64,000 nt of DNA from positions 177,658,373 through 177,722,372 of the forward strand of contig NC_084482.1 in the NCBI RefSeq assembly GCF_030035675.1, in the 5' to 3' direction. The notes beneath the pieces are model-generated. The model did no database searches. It was given only the letters and a program-made list of their open reading frames with translations, and was not told where the DNA came from. A program made the translations under genes and the position numbers. This DNA is from Rhineura floridana. Its lineage: Eukaryota; Chordata; Lepidosauria; Squamata; Rhineuridae. Positions 42,685 to 52,560 of the stretch are shown here, in pieces. The number at the start of each line of letters is the position of its first letter. The first letter of the stretch is position 1.

Positions 42685-42807
42685 GAAACCACTGAGATCT
42701 GCTTTATATGCAGAAGGTCGTTGGTTCAGTCCCTGGAATCTCCAGATAGGGCTGGGAATGTCACATGTCTGAAACTCTGGAGAGCCACTCCCGTCATGAG
42801 TAGACAA
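40651..42807 (-). CDS. CR1 reverse transcriptase frame fused to SINE-derived codons
   Basis: This 718-codon frame encodes RT and C-terminal domains of a CR1/L3-type LINE protein, whose family role is target-primed reverse transcription. Motifs: KSPGPDGIHPRVLKEL (251-266), DPGNYRPVSLTSVPGKLVE (307-325), YLDFQKAFDKVPH (380-392), SGVPQGSVLGPVLFNLFIND (437-456) and FADDTKLF (468-475). The C-terminal part has HLEYCVQFW and GKGMERLPYEERL-like CR1 motifs. Residues 1 to about 43 do not belong to CR1; they are read antisense through the adjoining SINE. With no endonuclease or CR1 promoter, independent mobility is not expected. The stop codon falls at 40651-40653, after QDAVMATS. Confidence 0.92.
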   Translation of the reverse strand: MSTHDGSGSPEFQTCDIPSPIWRFQGLNQRPSAYKADLSGFPNTKMRGLVKRKLKNKVQRVTSLENAWKLFKNTILEAQLECIPQIRKGTARAKKMPAWLTSKVKEALRGKNSSFRKWKSCPNEENKKEHKLWQKKCKKTIRDAKKEFEEHIAKNIKTNNKKFYKYIQSRRPSRETIGPLDDKGVKGVLKNDKEIAEKLNEFFASVFTVEDIGQIPEPELTFAGRDSEELRQIVVTREEVLSLMDNIKTDKSPGPDGIHPRVLKELKGEIADLLTKICNLSLGSSSVPEDWKVANVTPIFKKGSRGDPGNYRPVSLTSVPGKLVESMIKARLTKHIEEQALLKQSQHGFCKGKSCLSNLLEFFESVNKHIDRGDPVDIVYLDFQKAFDKVPHQRLLRKLSSHGIRGEVLLWIRNWLRSRKQRVGINGQFSQWRAVESGVPQGSVLGPVLFNLFINDLELGVSGEVAKFADDTKLFRFVKTKRDCEELQKDLSKLSEWAEKWQMQFNINKCKIMHIGAKNLNFTYTLMGSELAVTDQERDLGVVVDSTMKMSTQCAAAVKKANSMLGIIRKGIENKTADIIMPLYKSMVRPHLEYCVQFWLPHLKKDIIELEKVQKRATRMIKGMERLPYEERLQHLGLFSLEKRRVRGDKIEVYKIMHGIEKVDREKFFSLSHNTRTCGHSKKLNVGRFMTDKRKYFFTQRIVKLWNLLPQDAVMATS

Positions 42808-42846
42808 TACTGAGCTATATGGATCATAGGCAGCTTCCTATCTTTC
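42685..42846 (+). repeat. tRNA-derived SINE at the CR1 5' boundary
   Basis: It begins inside the head (ATCTGCTTTATATGCAGAAG), has the B-box-like GGTTCAGTCCCTGGAATCTC and the family body, and ends AGGCAGCTTCCTATCTTTCT. It is transcribed in the opposite direction to the CR1. Confidence 0.8.
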
Positions 42847-42974
42847 TAATAGAATGTTCTGCCATTCCTCAACATACAAAACAAGCATGTCAGGAAGAAG
42901 GCTATGTTAGGGTAGAACATTTCTCCTTGATGCCTATTTTTCTAAATGCTGGGGATCCCCCCCCCCCAATTAGA

Positions 42975-44245
42975 GCATTCAGGTTAGTTAATTAGTTTGT
43001 ATGCTACCCTTCCTCCCAGTAGGAGCTCAGGGTGGCAAACAAAAACATTAAAAACATTCTAAAACGTAAAAACAGACTTCAAAAACACATTTAAACAAAA
43101 TGTCTTCAAAACAACTTTAAAAAAAGGTTTAAAAAGATCTTAAAAAGCAATTCCAACACGGATGCAGACTGAGATAACGTCTCTACTAAAAAGGCTTTTT
43201 GAAAGAGGAAGGTCTTCTGTAGGTACCAAAAGATAACAGAGATGGCCCCTGTCTAATATTTAAGAGGAGAGAATTCCAAAGAGTAAGTGCTACTACACTA
43301 AAAGTCTGTTTCCTATGTTGTGCAGAATGGACCTCCTGATAAGATGGTATCTGCAGGAGGCCCTCACCTGCAGAATATAGTAATCGACTGGGTACATAAG
43401 GGATAAGATGATATTTCAGGTATCCTGGTCCCAAGCTGTATAGGGCTTTGTATACCAAAATCAGAACCTTGAACTTAGCCTGGTAGCTAATAGGTAGCCA
43501 GTGCAATTCTTTCAGCAGCGGGGTGACATGTTGGTGATACCCTGTCCCAGTGGGCAGTCTTGCTGTGCATTTTGCACCAGCTGCAGCTTCCGGACCAACT
43601 TCAAGGGCAGCTGCACATAGAGCACTTTACAGTAATCCAGTCTGGAGGTTACCAGCACATGGACAACAGTGGGCAGGTAATCCCAGTCCTGGTAATTTCA
43701 GAAAATGGGGAACCACCAACTACCACACCTCTGTCTTGCGAGGATTCAAACTCAGTTTATTGACCCTCATCCAGCGCACCACCGAGTCCAGGCACTGGTT
43801 CAGGGCTTGCACGGCCTCTCCTGATTCAGATGTTACAGAGAAATAGACCTGGATATCATCAGGGTACTGCTGACACCTCACCCCAAATCTCCTGGTGATT
43901 GATCCTAATGGCTTCATATAGATGTTAAATAGCATTGAGGACAAGATGGTACCCTGCAGCACCTCACAGTACAACTGCAAGGAGGTCGAAATACAATTGC
44001 CCAATGCTATTTTCTGACAACAACCCTGGAGATAGGAACAGTGCCTACAATGCCCATCTCATTGAGCTGGCTCATAAGGATACCATGGTCAACGGTATGA
44101 AAAGCCACTGAGAGATCAAGTAAGAATAACAGGATCTCATTCCCTCTGCCCTTCTCACGATAAAGGTCATCCATCAGGGCAACCAAGGCCGATTCAGTCC
44201 CATAGCCAGGCCTGAACCCAGATTGGAATGGGTCAATGGCTGCCA
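42975..44245 (-). mobile_element. L2-clade LINE fragment (lineage B)
   Basis: The minus strand encodes IDPFQSGFRPGYGTESALVA, LLDLSVAFHTVDHGILMSQL, GTILSSMLFNIYMKPLG, QQYPDDIQVYFSVTSES (a YADD variant) and ALNQCLDSVVRWMRVNKLS. The C-terminal part is LHWLPISYQAKFKVLILVYK. The RT is broken into three frames. The 3' UTR starts at TTAGTTTGTATGCTACCCTT. It is closest to the copies at 5.4 and 33.5 kb and is 5' truncated near 44245. Confidence 0.85.
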
Positions 44246-44584
44246 CTCACGCTGTTCAAGAGGCAAAAATGCTATGTGCCATTTTAAAATGGGCCAAGTG
44301 GTTACACCTATGTAAAGATACATAGAACAAGGTTGCCTAGGTTTTGGCTGAATGGGTGGAGATAAGTGGGCCTCTGTACTGAATCATAGCTGTTCACATC
44401 ACCTGTGATTGACCAGGCCTTTGCCACAAGTGCTATTGGCTGCACTCCAAAACAGGGCTCTCCTTGGCATTTGCAAATGCACATACATCTTTCCTGAAGT
44501 CATGACATACATAAGAAACCTTCTTGAATGTTTGTTGCAGGCAAATAAACAAGGAGGGTGGGTATCTGCATGTTTTGCTAATTT
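44246..44584. other. Short unassigned interval between L2 and L1
   Basis: About 340 bases of plain sequence carry the L1 insertion site at their right edge. No feature recognised. Confidence 0.5.
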
Positions 44585-44804
44585 TGAGGTGCCTAACTTT
44601 TTTTTTTTTATTATAATTTTTATTCAAATTTTTCCAAAAACAAACAAAACAAAGTAAAAAAAACATAACAATACAACAACAAAAAATGAAAATAAAATAG
44701 TTGACTTCCGATTTGTCACAGATCAGCTATAAGTATATAATATACATCAAACCTGTCCCTTAATGTATACATACAGAATCCCTTTTCTCCATAGGCTGTC
44801 TTAA

Positions 44805-47800
44805 TTAATCGTCAAATCCCAGTATCATCATTTTATTTTGATCTTTCAACAAAAAGTCCAAGAGAGGCTTCCATTCCTTAAGAAATGTATCCGTCGATTT
44901 TTCTCTAAGTAAACATGTCAATTTATCCATTTCTACTAAGTCCATTAATTTCAATAGCCATTCTTCCATTGTTGGTGTTGATTCCATTTTCCACTTTTGT
45001 GCATATAATAATCTTGCTGCCGTAATCATATATAATATTATTCTTCCATATTTCTTTTCTATTTGTTTATCCATAAAACCCAATAAAAAAAATTCTGGTT
45101 TTGACTGAATATTTATCTTTAGAATTTTTTGCATCTTCCTACCTATCTGTGCCCAAAATGATTTTGCCTTTTTACATAACCACCACATATGATAAAATGA
45201 TCCTTCTTGTTGTTTACATTTCCAACAAACATTAGAAACATTACTATACATTTTTGACAACTTTTCTGGAGTCATGTACCAACGGTACATCATTTTATAA
45301 AAATTTTCTTTAAGATTATAGCATAGTGTAAATTTCAAACCTTTTTTCCACATATTTTCCCATTGATCCATTTGTATATTATAACCAAAATTTTTTGCCC
45401 ACTTTACCATACACTCTTTTACTTGTTCTTCCTCCATATCCATTTTCAATAAGAGTTTATACATTTTCGCAATTATATTTTCATCATTTGTACACAGTCC
45501 TATTTCAAAATCAGATTTACTTATTTCAAACCCATACATTTTCTTGTCCATTTTATATCTTTCTAACAATTGTAAATAGGCAAACCATTGAAAACTATAT
45601 CCTTCCTTTGTCAGTTGTTCTCTCTCTTTCATTGTATATTCTCCATGTACATTTTCTAATAGTTCTTGATAAGTTAACCATTTCTCTTTTCCAGCCATTT
45701 CTCTTCTATAAAACGCTTCTTGACTTGAGACACATAATGGTATTTTCGAATAAAACCTTGGTTTATATCTATTCCATATTTTCAACAGAGGACGTCTTAT
45801 AAAATGATTGTTAAAGTCTACATTTACTTTTACTTTGTCATACCATAGGTATCCATGCCATCCCCACTTCAAATTATGGCCCTCCAAATCCAATAGTCTT
45901 TTATTCCTCAATAAGATCCATTCCTTTATCCAGACTAGACAGCAGGCAGCAAAATAAAGTCTCAGATTTGGTAATCCCAGTCCTCCTCTTTCTTTGGCAG
46001 CTTGTAGTAATTTAAATTTGACTCTTGGTTTTTTTCCTTGCCATACAAATTTAGAGATATCTTTTTGCCATTGTTTAAAAGGTAAATCCGAGGATATTAC
46101 AGGTATTGTTTGAAACAAAAACATCATTCTCGGTAATACATTCATTTTTATCACAGATATTCTACCCATTAATGACAGTTGTAGTTTATCCCATTTTAGC
46201 AAGTCTTTCTTAATCTCTGTCCATAATTTTTCATAATTATTATGAAACAACTTTGAATTTTTATTTGTCATAATGATACCTAAATATTTCAACTTTTTCT
46301 CTATTGTAAAATCTGTCTTGTCCATTAACTCTTTCTGTTCCCTTAAAGTTAAATTTTTCACCAACATCTTTGTTTTTTGATTGTTGATCTTAAATCCTGC
46401 TAACGGTCCAAATTCTTTTAATTTGTCCATCAATACATTAATTCCTTCCGAAGGATTTTCTAGTACAATTATCAAATCATCAGCAAATGCTCTCAATTTA
46501 TATTCTTCTTTTTTTATCTTTAATCCTGAAATTCTTTTATCTTGCCTTATATCTCTAAGCAGCACTTCTAAGACCAGAATAAATAAAAGAGGAGATAAAG
46601 GACATCCCTGTCTTGTACCCTTTTGTATTTCACATGAATCCGTTAAATCTCCGTTAACAATTATCTGAGCCTTCTGAGATGTATAAATCGATCTAATCCA
46701 TTTTATAAAATTGTCTCCAAAATCCATTTGCTCCAAAACCTGAAACATAAATTTCCAATTCAAATTATCAAATGCTTTTTCAGCATCTAAAAAAATCAAA
46801 GCTGCTTGTTTATCATTTCGTTGTTCTAAATATTCCAAGACATTCAAGACATTCCTGACGTTGTCACGTAATTGTCTTTTAGGTAAAAACCCTGATTGAT
46901 CTTCCTGAATAAATTGTTGCAATATTATTTTCAATCTTTCTGCCAAGATCATTGTAAAAATTTTATAGTCATTATTCAATAGAGATATTGGTCGATAATT
47001 TTTTGTTTCAGTTAAATCTTGCTCCTCTTTAGGTATTAATGTTATATTAGCATTTTTCCAACTATCCGGTATCTTTCCCTCTTGCAGAATAAGATTCATT
47101 GTAGACTGTAAAGGTAGTAAGAGTTCTTCCTCCAAACATTTATAATACATTGCAGATAACCCATCTGGTCCCGGTGCCTTTCCTAATTTAATTTTGTTTA
47201 TAGCTTCAGATATCTCTCTTAACGTAATAGGGCCATTAATAGCTTGTCTCTGAAAGTCTGTAATTTTAGGCAAATTCTGTTTAGATATATACTTTTCTAT
47301 TTTTTCAGATGGAATTTCCTGACATTTGTACAATGTTGAATAATATTGATGAAAAATCTTTTTAATTTTTACATTATCTGTCAACGTCTCATCTCCTTCT
47401 TGTATCTTTAAAATGATATTTTTTTGACGTTCTTTTCTTAATTTATATGCTAACCATTTCCCAGGTTTATTTGCAAATTCAAAAGTCCTTTGTTTAGCAA
47501 AATTTAGTTTTCTTTCAATTTCTCTAACTGTCAGCATTGATACTTGCTTCTGTAACATTTTGATTTGATTTACAATAGAAACTTTAGTTGGATTCTTTTT
47601 CAATTCTTCCTCTTTTTGTTTTATTTCTTCCAAAATTAATTGCATTTTCTGTTGTTTCTTTTTTTTTAATTCAGAGTTACATTTAATAAGATATCCCCTC
47701 ATAAATGCCTTACTTGTATCCCAAACGATATTTTCACTTGTTCCTTTATGTAAATTATGTTCAAAAAACTCTTTTAATTTCTTCTTACATTCTTGTACTA

Positions 47801-48401
47801 CTTTGTCATTCTGTAATAAAGATTCATTTAGTCTCCATCTAAATCCAAGATTTTTCTTTTTTAAAGTTAATATCACAGGGTTATGATCCGAAAAAGTTTT
47901 TGGTAATATATCCATTTTAAAAGTGTCCTTCGCTAAAATTTTAGACATCCAAATCATATCAATCCTCGAGAATGTTTTGTGTCTTTCTGAAAAATAAGTA
48001 AATTCCTTTGCATTATCATTTATATATCTCCAGGTATCCACCAATTCTAAATGTTCCATCAGTTCAAAGCAAATCTTCAGTAATTTACCCTGTGTCTCTT
48101 TGATATTTTTTTCAGAAAGCCTATCAATTTTTGGTGAGATTACCCCATTCCAATCACCCATAATGCACCAATGGTCATATGAAAACTCTGACAATTTTTC
48201 CATAAGTCCTGTGTAAAACCTTGTTTTATCTTCATTGGGGGCATAGATACCCACTATCAAAATGTTTGTACCCTGTAGAGTAATTTCAACCCCCACAAAT
48301 CTACCACTATCATCCAGTAATACCAATTTAGGAAGCAATTGTGGGTTAATGTAGAGAACAACTCCATTTTTTTTTTGGTCCAGCCGAAATAAATTCTTCA
48401 C
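44805..48401 (-). CDS. L1 ORF2 protein, main frame
   Basis: This 1198-codon frame carries most of the L1 endonuclease and reverse transcriptase, the enzyme for target-primed insertion. Endonuclease landmarks are VGIYAPNEDK (49-58), IMGDWNGV (80-87) and FSDHNPVILTL (170-180). RT landmarks are GKAPGPDGLSAMYY (407-420), NYRPISLLNNDYKIF (468-482), SGFLPKRQLRDN (503-514), IFLDAEKAFDNLNW (536-549), IQKGTRQGCPLSPLLF (592-607) and FADDLIIV (639-646). A CCHC-type knuckle, CWKCKQQEGSFYHMWWLC, lies near the C-terminus. The first 10 or so codons are out-of-frame read-through; the true N-terminus is in the 48346-48564 segment. Confidence 0.97.
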   Translation of the reverse strand: MKNLFRLDQKKNGVVLYINPQLLPKLVLLDDSGRFVGVEITLQGTNILIVGIYAPNEDKTRFYTGLMEKLSEFSYDHWCIMGDWNGVISPKIDRLSEKNIKETQGKLLKICFELMEHLELVDTWRYINDNAKEFTYFSERHKTFSRIDMIWMSKILAKDTFKMDILPKTFSDHNPVILTLKKKNLGFRWRLNESLLQNDKVVQECKKKLKEFFEHNLHKGTSENIVWDTSKAFMRGYLIKCNSELKKKKQQKMQLILEEIKQKEEELKKNPTKVSIVNQIKMLQKQVSMLTVREIERKLNFAKQRTFEFANKPGKWLAYKLRKERQKNIILKIQEGDETLTDNVKIKKIFHQYYSTLYKCQEIPSEKIEKYISKQNLPKITDFQRQAINGPITLREISEAINKIKLGKAPGPDGLSAMYYKCLEEELLLPLQSTMNLILQEGKIPDSWKNANITLIPKEEQDLTETKNYRPISLLNNDYKIFTMILAERLKIILQQFIQEDQSGFLPKRQLRDNVRNVLNVLEYLEQRNDKQAALIFLDAEKAFDNLNWKFMFQVLEQMDFGDNFIKWIRSIYTSQKAQIIVNGDLTDSCEIQKGTRQGCPLSPLLFILVLEVLLRDIRQDKRISGLKIKKEEYKLRAFADDLIIVLENPSEGINVLMDKLKEFGPLAGFKINNQKTKMLVKNLTLREQKELMDKTDFTIEKKLKYLGIIMTNKNSKLFHNNYEKLWTEIKKDLLKWDKLQLSLMGRISVIKMNVLPRMMFLFQTIPVISSDLPFKQWQKDISKFVWQGKKPRVKFKLLQAAKERGGLGLPNLRLYFAACCLVWIKEWILLRNKRLLDLEGHNLKWGWHGYLWYDKVKVNVDFNNHFIRRPLLKIWNRYKPRFYSKIPLCVSSQEAFYRREMAGKEKWLTYQELLENVHGEYTMKEREQLTKEGYSFQWFAYLQLLERYKMDKKMYGFEISKSDFEIGLCTNDENIIAKMYKLLLKMDMEEEQVKECMVKWAKNFGYNIQMDQWENMWKKGLKFTLCYNLKENFYKMMYRWYMTPEKLSKMYSNVSNVCWKCKQQEGSFYHMWWLCKKAKSFWAQIGRKMQKILKINIQSKPEFFLLGFMDKQIEKKYGRIILYMITAARLLYAQKWKMESTPTMEEWLLKLMDLVEMDKLTCLLREKSTDTFLKEWKPLLDFLLKDQNKMMILGFDD

Positions 48402-48564
48402 CCAAATTTTTACAAATCAAATATTTGGAATCTTTCTTCCTAATATGAGTTTCTTGTAAACAAATTATATCCAATTTTAATTTTTTCAAATAGTGAAACA
48501 CTTTCTTTCTCTTCTGCGCCGTATTAGCTCCATTTATATTCCAAGTTAGATATTTGTAATCCAT
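48346..48564 (-). CDS. L1 ORF2 N-terminus (frame broken by an A-run)
   Basis: It starts MDYKYLTWNINGANTAQKRK, 15 bases after the ORF1 stop. It holds the first endonuclease motifs: WNINGA (metal-site Asn) and LQETHI (catalytic Glu). The frame leaves register at a run of 10 A (10 T at 48367-48376 on the plus strand), within the codons for GPKK. Nine A would keep it in register with the downstream frame. The break is therefore either a real one-base expansion or a homopolymer base-calling error. Confidence 0.93.
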   Translation of the reverse strand: MDYKYLTWNINGANTAQKRKKVFHYLKKLKLDIICLQETHIRKKDSKYLICKNLGEEFISAGPKKKWSCSLH

Positions 48565-48579
48565 CTTTAAGCGTGTATT

Positions 48580-49491
48580 TTAAAATGTGCCTGATGCTCC
48601 TTTTAATCCATCATCTTCCTTTCCTTCCTCTGCATATCTTTGTTGACTTTGTTCCCCAGGAATTATATCCATATCTTTGAGTTTATCTTCATCCATATCT
48701 TTTGAAGCTTTTCTCAAGAAGTCCCTTGCTTTTTGAACAGTATTCAATCTATATTTCTGTTGTCTGAATGTAAAGATCACTCCTTCTGGAACATCCCATC
48801 TAAATTGAATTTTGCGTTGCTTAAGTTTCTCTGTAAGGAAAGCATATTCTTTTCTCTTACGTAAAAGTCTAATAGGAATTTCTTTCATCACCAGTATTTC
48901 CTTACCATCAATTTTAAAGGTATTTCTAAAGTGTTGCTGTAATACCATATCTCTGGTCGTCTTCTTTATAAAATGAACAAGCACATCTCTTGGAATTTTA
49001 TTCATTGTTGCATATCTGGAATTAATTCTATACACTTTATCTATTTCAAATTCCATCCGATCTTCATTCAAATCCAGAAATTTTACTAGAGCATTAACAA
49101 TTTTATCTCTGATGTCTTCACCTGTTTCCTCAGGAATTGCACGGAATCTCAAACAATGTTCTTTATTTTTCATTTCAGTCACAGCCATATAGTCCAAGTT
49201 TTTTTCTAATTCCAGATTTAATATATCTGTTCTATTCTCCAAGATTTGTACCTTTTCTTTAGTGTTTTTTGCATCCTCCTTTATTTGCCCAATTGTCCCT
49301 TTAATCTCGTCGACTTGTGTTTTAATATAGTCTTTTATATCTGTCAATTCAGTTTTCATTTCCTGTTTTATATCATTAATCCCTTCCATTATTTTTTGAA
49401 ACATATCTGGGGGTATAACCCCTTCCTGTGGATCAGTAGAACTTCTTCTTCGCTCCTGGGTCTTAGTTGCTTTTTTAGTTGTCATTTTCAA
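48580..49491 (-). CDS. L1 ORF1 protein, intact
   Basis: This 303-residue frame encodes the L1 RNA-binding chaperone that coats the element's RNA. A basic N-terminus (MKMTTKKATKTQERRRSS) is followed by a coiled coil (about 30-105; IKQEMKTELTDIKDYIKT and KEKVQILENRTDILN). Then comes an RRM-like domain starting at HCLRFRAIPEETGEDI (about 112-127) and a C-terminal domain with VHFIKKTTRDMVLQQ and RLLRKRKEYAFLTEKLK. Length and domain order match vertebrate L1 ORF1. The start could be Met1 or Met3. The C-terminus is acidic (EEGKEDDGLKGASGTF). Confidence 0.95.
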   Translation of the reverse strand: MKMTTKKATKTQERRRSSTDPQEGVIPPDMFQKIMEGINDIKQEMKTELTDIKDYIKTQVDEIKGTIGQIKEDAKNTKEKVQILENRTDILNLELEKNLDYMAVTEMKNKEHCLRFRAIPEETGEDIRDKIVNALVKFLDLNEDRMEFEIDKVYRINSRYATMNKIPRDVLVHFIKKTTRDMVLQQHFRNTFKIDGKEILVMKEIPIRLLRKRKEYAFLTEKLKQRKIQFRWDVPEGVIFTFRQQKYRLNTVQKARDFLRKASKDMDEDKLKDMDIIPGEQSQQRYAEEGKEDDGLKGASGTF

Positions 49492-50283
49492 GAAAAGCCT
49501 TTAATTTCTGATATTAATCACTGTTCCAAAACCTAGAGGCAGTCTATTTCTTTTTTTTTCCTCCACCAACAAAAAAGTTGATATTCCAGGCCTGTTATTG
49601 AAGTCCAGCCAGCACAGCACAGTTCTTATCTACATCCAAGAATGCAAAACAATTCTGGTTCCCAACACCAAACAATTAGTAACATATACGAGCAGCAGAT
49701 TCGTCTAAAAAGAAATAGTCCAAAGAGAAAAATAGTCCAAAATATAATAATTACCTCTCATCCGTTTTTAAACTTTAAAACTCCAAATTCAGGCCAGCTT
49801 TTTGTCGTAAAAAAAGTATATAAGTTGTTTACATTTTCTTTCTTCCTTAATTATATTTAAAAGAGAAAAAGTATGACTCACCCAGGTTTCTCAGTTGCTG
49901 ATTCGTAAACAAATCCCTTTTATTGTAGTAATTTAAGCCAAATGATAAGATTTAGACAGAAGTAGGCTCGCTGGTTGAGAACGTTTTTTTTAAGAAGAAA
50001 AAAAAAAAACGCTTCGCTTTTTTCCAGTACAGCTTGCGTGGAAATCCTGACTCCGTCTTCAGCCGATCGGCATGCCTTCTTATCTCAGGGATTTCCTGAT
50101 CAATTCCAGCCGCCGACAGCTCAACGAAGTCTTGTGGAAAATCTGATCGGTTCTCCTATACCTTGGAGAACATTTAAGCCAGTCCAAGATTCCTCTTGGC
50201 TGGCTTTTAACCTGAAAAAAGCTTCCTCTGAGGCAGAGCTCCCTCAGAGACAACCACCAGCCAGCACTCCTTCCGGGAAGTCC
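49492..50283 (-). promoter_or_regulatory. L1 5' UTR
   Basis: About 790 non-coding bases lie between the 5' target duplication and the ORF1 start. By position this holds the internal promoter. It includes a run of 12 A at about 49998-50009. The far 5' end on the minus strand begins GGACTTCCCGGAAGGAGTGC and contains CGGAAGG-type words (ETS-like). No tandem monomers were seen. Confidence 0.7.
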
Positions 50284-50439
50284 TGAGGTGCCTAACTTTT
50301 AATGGACACTGATTAAATCTGTCTCTTTGCGATGTGATGAGGAAACCTGAAATGCTTATCAAGTTTTGTATTAATATAAACATAAAACATTTGTCCTACT
50401 TACTGATCCTTGGGAGAACCAGTTGTAAGTCATAAGTTT

Positions 50440-51715
50440 GCAAGTTGTACAGGCAGTTGAATTTGTTGTTATGTGCCTTCAAGTCGATTATGACTTATGG
50501 CGACCCTGTGAATCAGCTATCTCCAAGAGCATCTGTTGTGAACCACCCTTCTCAGATCTTGTAAGTTCAGGTCTGTGGCTTCCTTTATGGAATCAATCCA
50601 TCTCTTGTTTGGCCTTCCTCTTTTTCTACTCCCTTCTGTTTCCCCCAGCATTATTGTCTTTTCTAGTGAATCATGTCTTCTAATTATGTGTCCAAAATAG
50701 GATAACCTCAGTTTCATCATTTTAGCTTCTAGTGATAGTTCTGGTTTAATTTGTTCTGACACCCAATTATTTGTTTTTTCACGGTCCATGGTATGCGCAA
50801 AGCTCTCCTCCAACACCACATTTCAAATGAGTGGATTACCGCTTTTTTCATTGTCCAACTTTCACATCCATACATAGAGAATGGAAATACCATGGTCTGA
50901 ATAATCTTGACTTTAGTGTTCAGTGATACATCTTTGCATTTGAGGAACTTTTCTAGTTCTCTCATAGCTGCCCTCCCCAGTCCTAGCCTTCTTCTGATTT
51001 CTTGACTATTGTCTCCATTTTGGTTAATGACTGCGCCGAGGTATTGATAATCCTTGACAAGTTCAATGTCCTCATTGTCAACTTTAAAGCTACATAAATC
51101 TTCTGTTGTCATTGCATTAGTCTTTTTGACATTCAGCTGTAGTCGTGCTTTTGTGCTTTCCTCTTTAACTTTCATCAGCATTTGTTTCAAATCATTACTG
51201 GTTTCTGATAGTAGTATGGTATCGTCTGCATATCTTAAATTATTGCTATTTATTTATTTCTCCCTCCAATTTCCACACCTCCTTCATCTTGGTCCAATCC
51301 CGCTTTCTGTATGATATGTTCTGCGTATAGATTAAACAAATAGGGTGATAAAATACACCCCAGTCTCACACCCTTTCCGATGGGGAACCAATCAGTTTCT
51401 TCATATTCTGTCCTTACAGTAGCCTCTTGTCCAGAGTATAGGTTGCACATCAGGACAATCAGATGCTGTGGCACCCCCATTTCTTTTAAAGCATTCCATA
51501 GTTTTTCATGATCTACACAGTCAAAGGCTTTGCTGTAATCTATAAAACACAGGGTGATTTTCTTCTGAAATTCCTTGCTCCATTCCATTATCCAACATAT
51601 GTTTGCGCTATGATCTGTGGTGCCTCTTCTCTTTCTAAATCCAGGTTGGACGTCTGGCATTTCTTGCTCTATATATGGTTAGAGCCTTTGTTGTAGAATC
51701 TTGAGCGTTACGTTA
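50440..51715 (-). mobile_element. BovB/RTE LINE fragment, RT to 3' end
   Basis: Minus-strand frames encode GFRKRRGTTDHSANICWIME, CFIDYSKAFDCVDHEKLWNA and GKGVRLGCILSPYLFNLYAE. Then come LRYADDTILLSETSN (catalytic YADD intact), RLQLNVKKTNAM and FSMYGCESWTMKKA, and the end piece LSYFGHIIRRHDSLEKT. A short AAATAAATAAAT duplication near 51255 and another indel near 50770 break the frame. 5' truncation near 51715 removes the endonuclease. Its 3' part is very similar to 4424-4737. Confidence 0.93.
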
Positions 51716-52020
51716 CTGCGGGATATTCAGACACCTGCTTGAAGTCCATGGAGGTCTTTGAGACAGTTGAATCAGCAACACACACACCCTCAACATCCGT
51801 TGCATCTACTTTATTCCTATATTGTTTTATAGTGTTGGCTGCCTGTTATTGAAAAGAGACAGGCAGATGCTCAGTTTGCAAAAAGGCAGTCTGTAAAGTC
51901 TGGATATTATTCATTCATTCATTCCCCACTTTTTCTTGAGTAGAAACTTAGGGTATAAAAGAAAATCCCAAACATATCAAAACACAGTAAGATGAGATTG
52001 AAACCAATATTAACAGAATA
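51716..52020. other. Unassigned interval
   Basis: A (CATT)n-like CATTCATTCATTCCCC occurs at about 51911. No gene or family recognised. Confidence 0.35.
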
Positions 52021-52190
52021 CCATTTTATTATTACACTTATATCCCACCCTTCCTCCAAGGAATTGCTTTTTTAAAAATGTGTTTTTTAAATTTGTATAT
52101 TTGTTTTTAATTGTTGTAAACCTCCCAGAGAGCTTCGGCTATGGGGCGGTATATAAATGCAATAAATAATAATAATGATAAGGAGCTCAC
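52021..52190. mobile_element. Two abutting LINE 3' tails, opposite orientation
   Basis: 52021-52062 (CATTTTATTATTACACTTAT, then CCCACCCTTCCTCC) is an L2-type tail on the minus strand. 52070-52190 (GTAAACCTCCCAGAGAGCTT, then GGGGCGGTATATAAATG) is the lineage A tail on the plus strand, as at 33.4 kb. Head-to-head tails suggest insertion of one into the target A/T run of the other. Confidence 0.65.
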
Positions 52191-52214
52191 AGTAGTATAT
52201 AAACAGGATTCTCC

Positions 52215-52375
52215 CCCTACCAATTTTTATCCTCACAACAAACCTGTGAGGTAGGTTAGGTGGAGAGACTGTGACTGGCCCAAGGTCACCCATTGCCAAC
52301 TGGGGGGTTTGAACCCTTGTCTCCCAGGTCCCAGTCGTACACTGTAACCACTACACTGGCTGTCCAACAGTGTTG
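52215..52375 (-). repeat. tRNA-derived SINE head, minus orientation
   Basis: The reverse complement shows the A-box CCAGTGTAGTGGTTACAGTG, the B-box GGGTTCAAACCC, and the conserved middle GGTGACCTTGGGCCAGTC and CTAACCTACCTCACAGG. It is a member of the Sauria-like head family, 3' shortened. Confidence 0.75.
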
Positions 52376-52424
52376 TTCTTCATAAGCAACAGCAACTCCC
52401 CCCCAAAAACAACTCATAAATTAA

Positions 52425-52560
52425 GGGTTGGGAATCTTTTTCAGCCCAGGGGCTGGATTCCTTCATGGACAGTCTTCCAGGGGCTGCAGGACAGCGGTGG
52501 GCAGGGTGGGGAGACAAGAAGTGAGTGGGGTCAGGAATGAGTGGGTGGAACAATGGATGT
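52425..52560. repeat. Degraded MITE-like repeat
   Basis: GGGTTGGGAATCTTTTTCAG with a following CCAGGGGCTGGATTCCTTC looks like the end of a hAT-type MITE. The other terminus was not found. Confidence 0.3.

Larger units (their letters stand above)
44585..50300 (-). mobile_element. Full-length L1 LINE with 17-bp target duplication
   Basis: TGAGGTGCCTAACTTTT is present at 44585-44601 and again at 50284-50300, an exact 17-bp target duplication. Between them lie, on the minus strand, a 5' UTR (about 790 bases), ORF1 (49491-48580), ORF2 (48564-44805), a 3' UTR of about 200 bases and a poly(A) tail (12 T at 44598-44609 on the plus strand). ORF1 is intact and ORF2 shows one apparent break in an A run. 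The unmutated duplication, intact tail and open frames indicate a very recent insertion. It landed between an L2 fragment and a BovB fragment. Confidence 0.97.

Noticed and set aside
45395-46668. Plus-strand open frames of 95-135 codons
   Set aside because: They are antisense to L1 ORF2, whose A-rich coding strand yields Phe/Leu/Ile-rich shadows.
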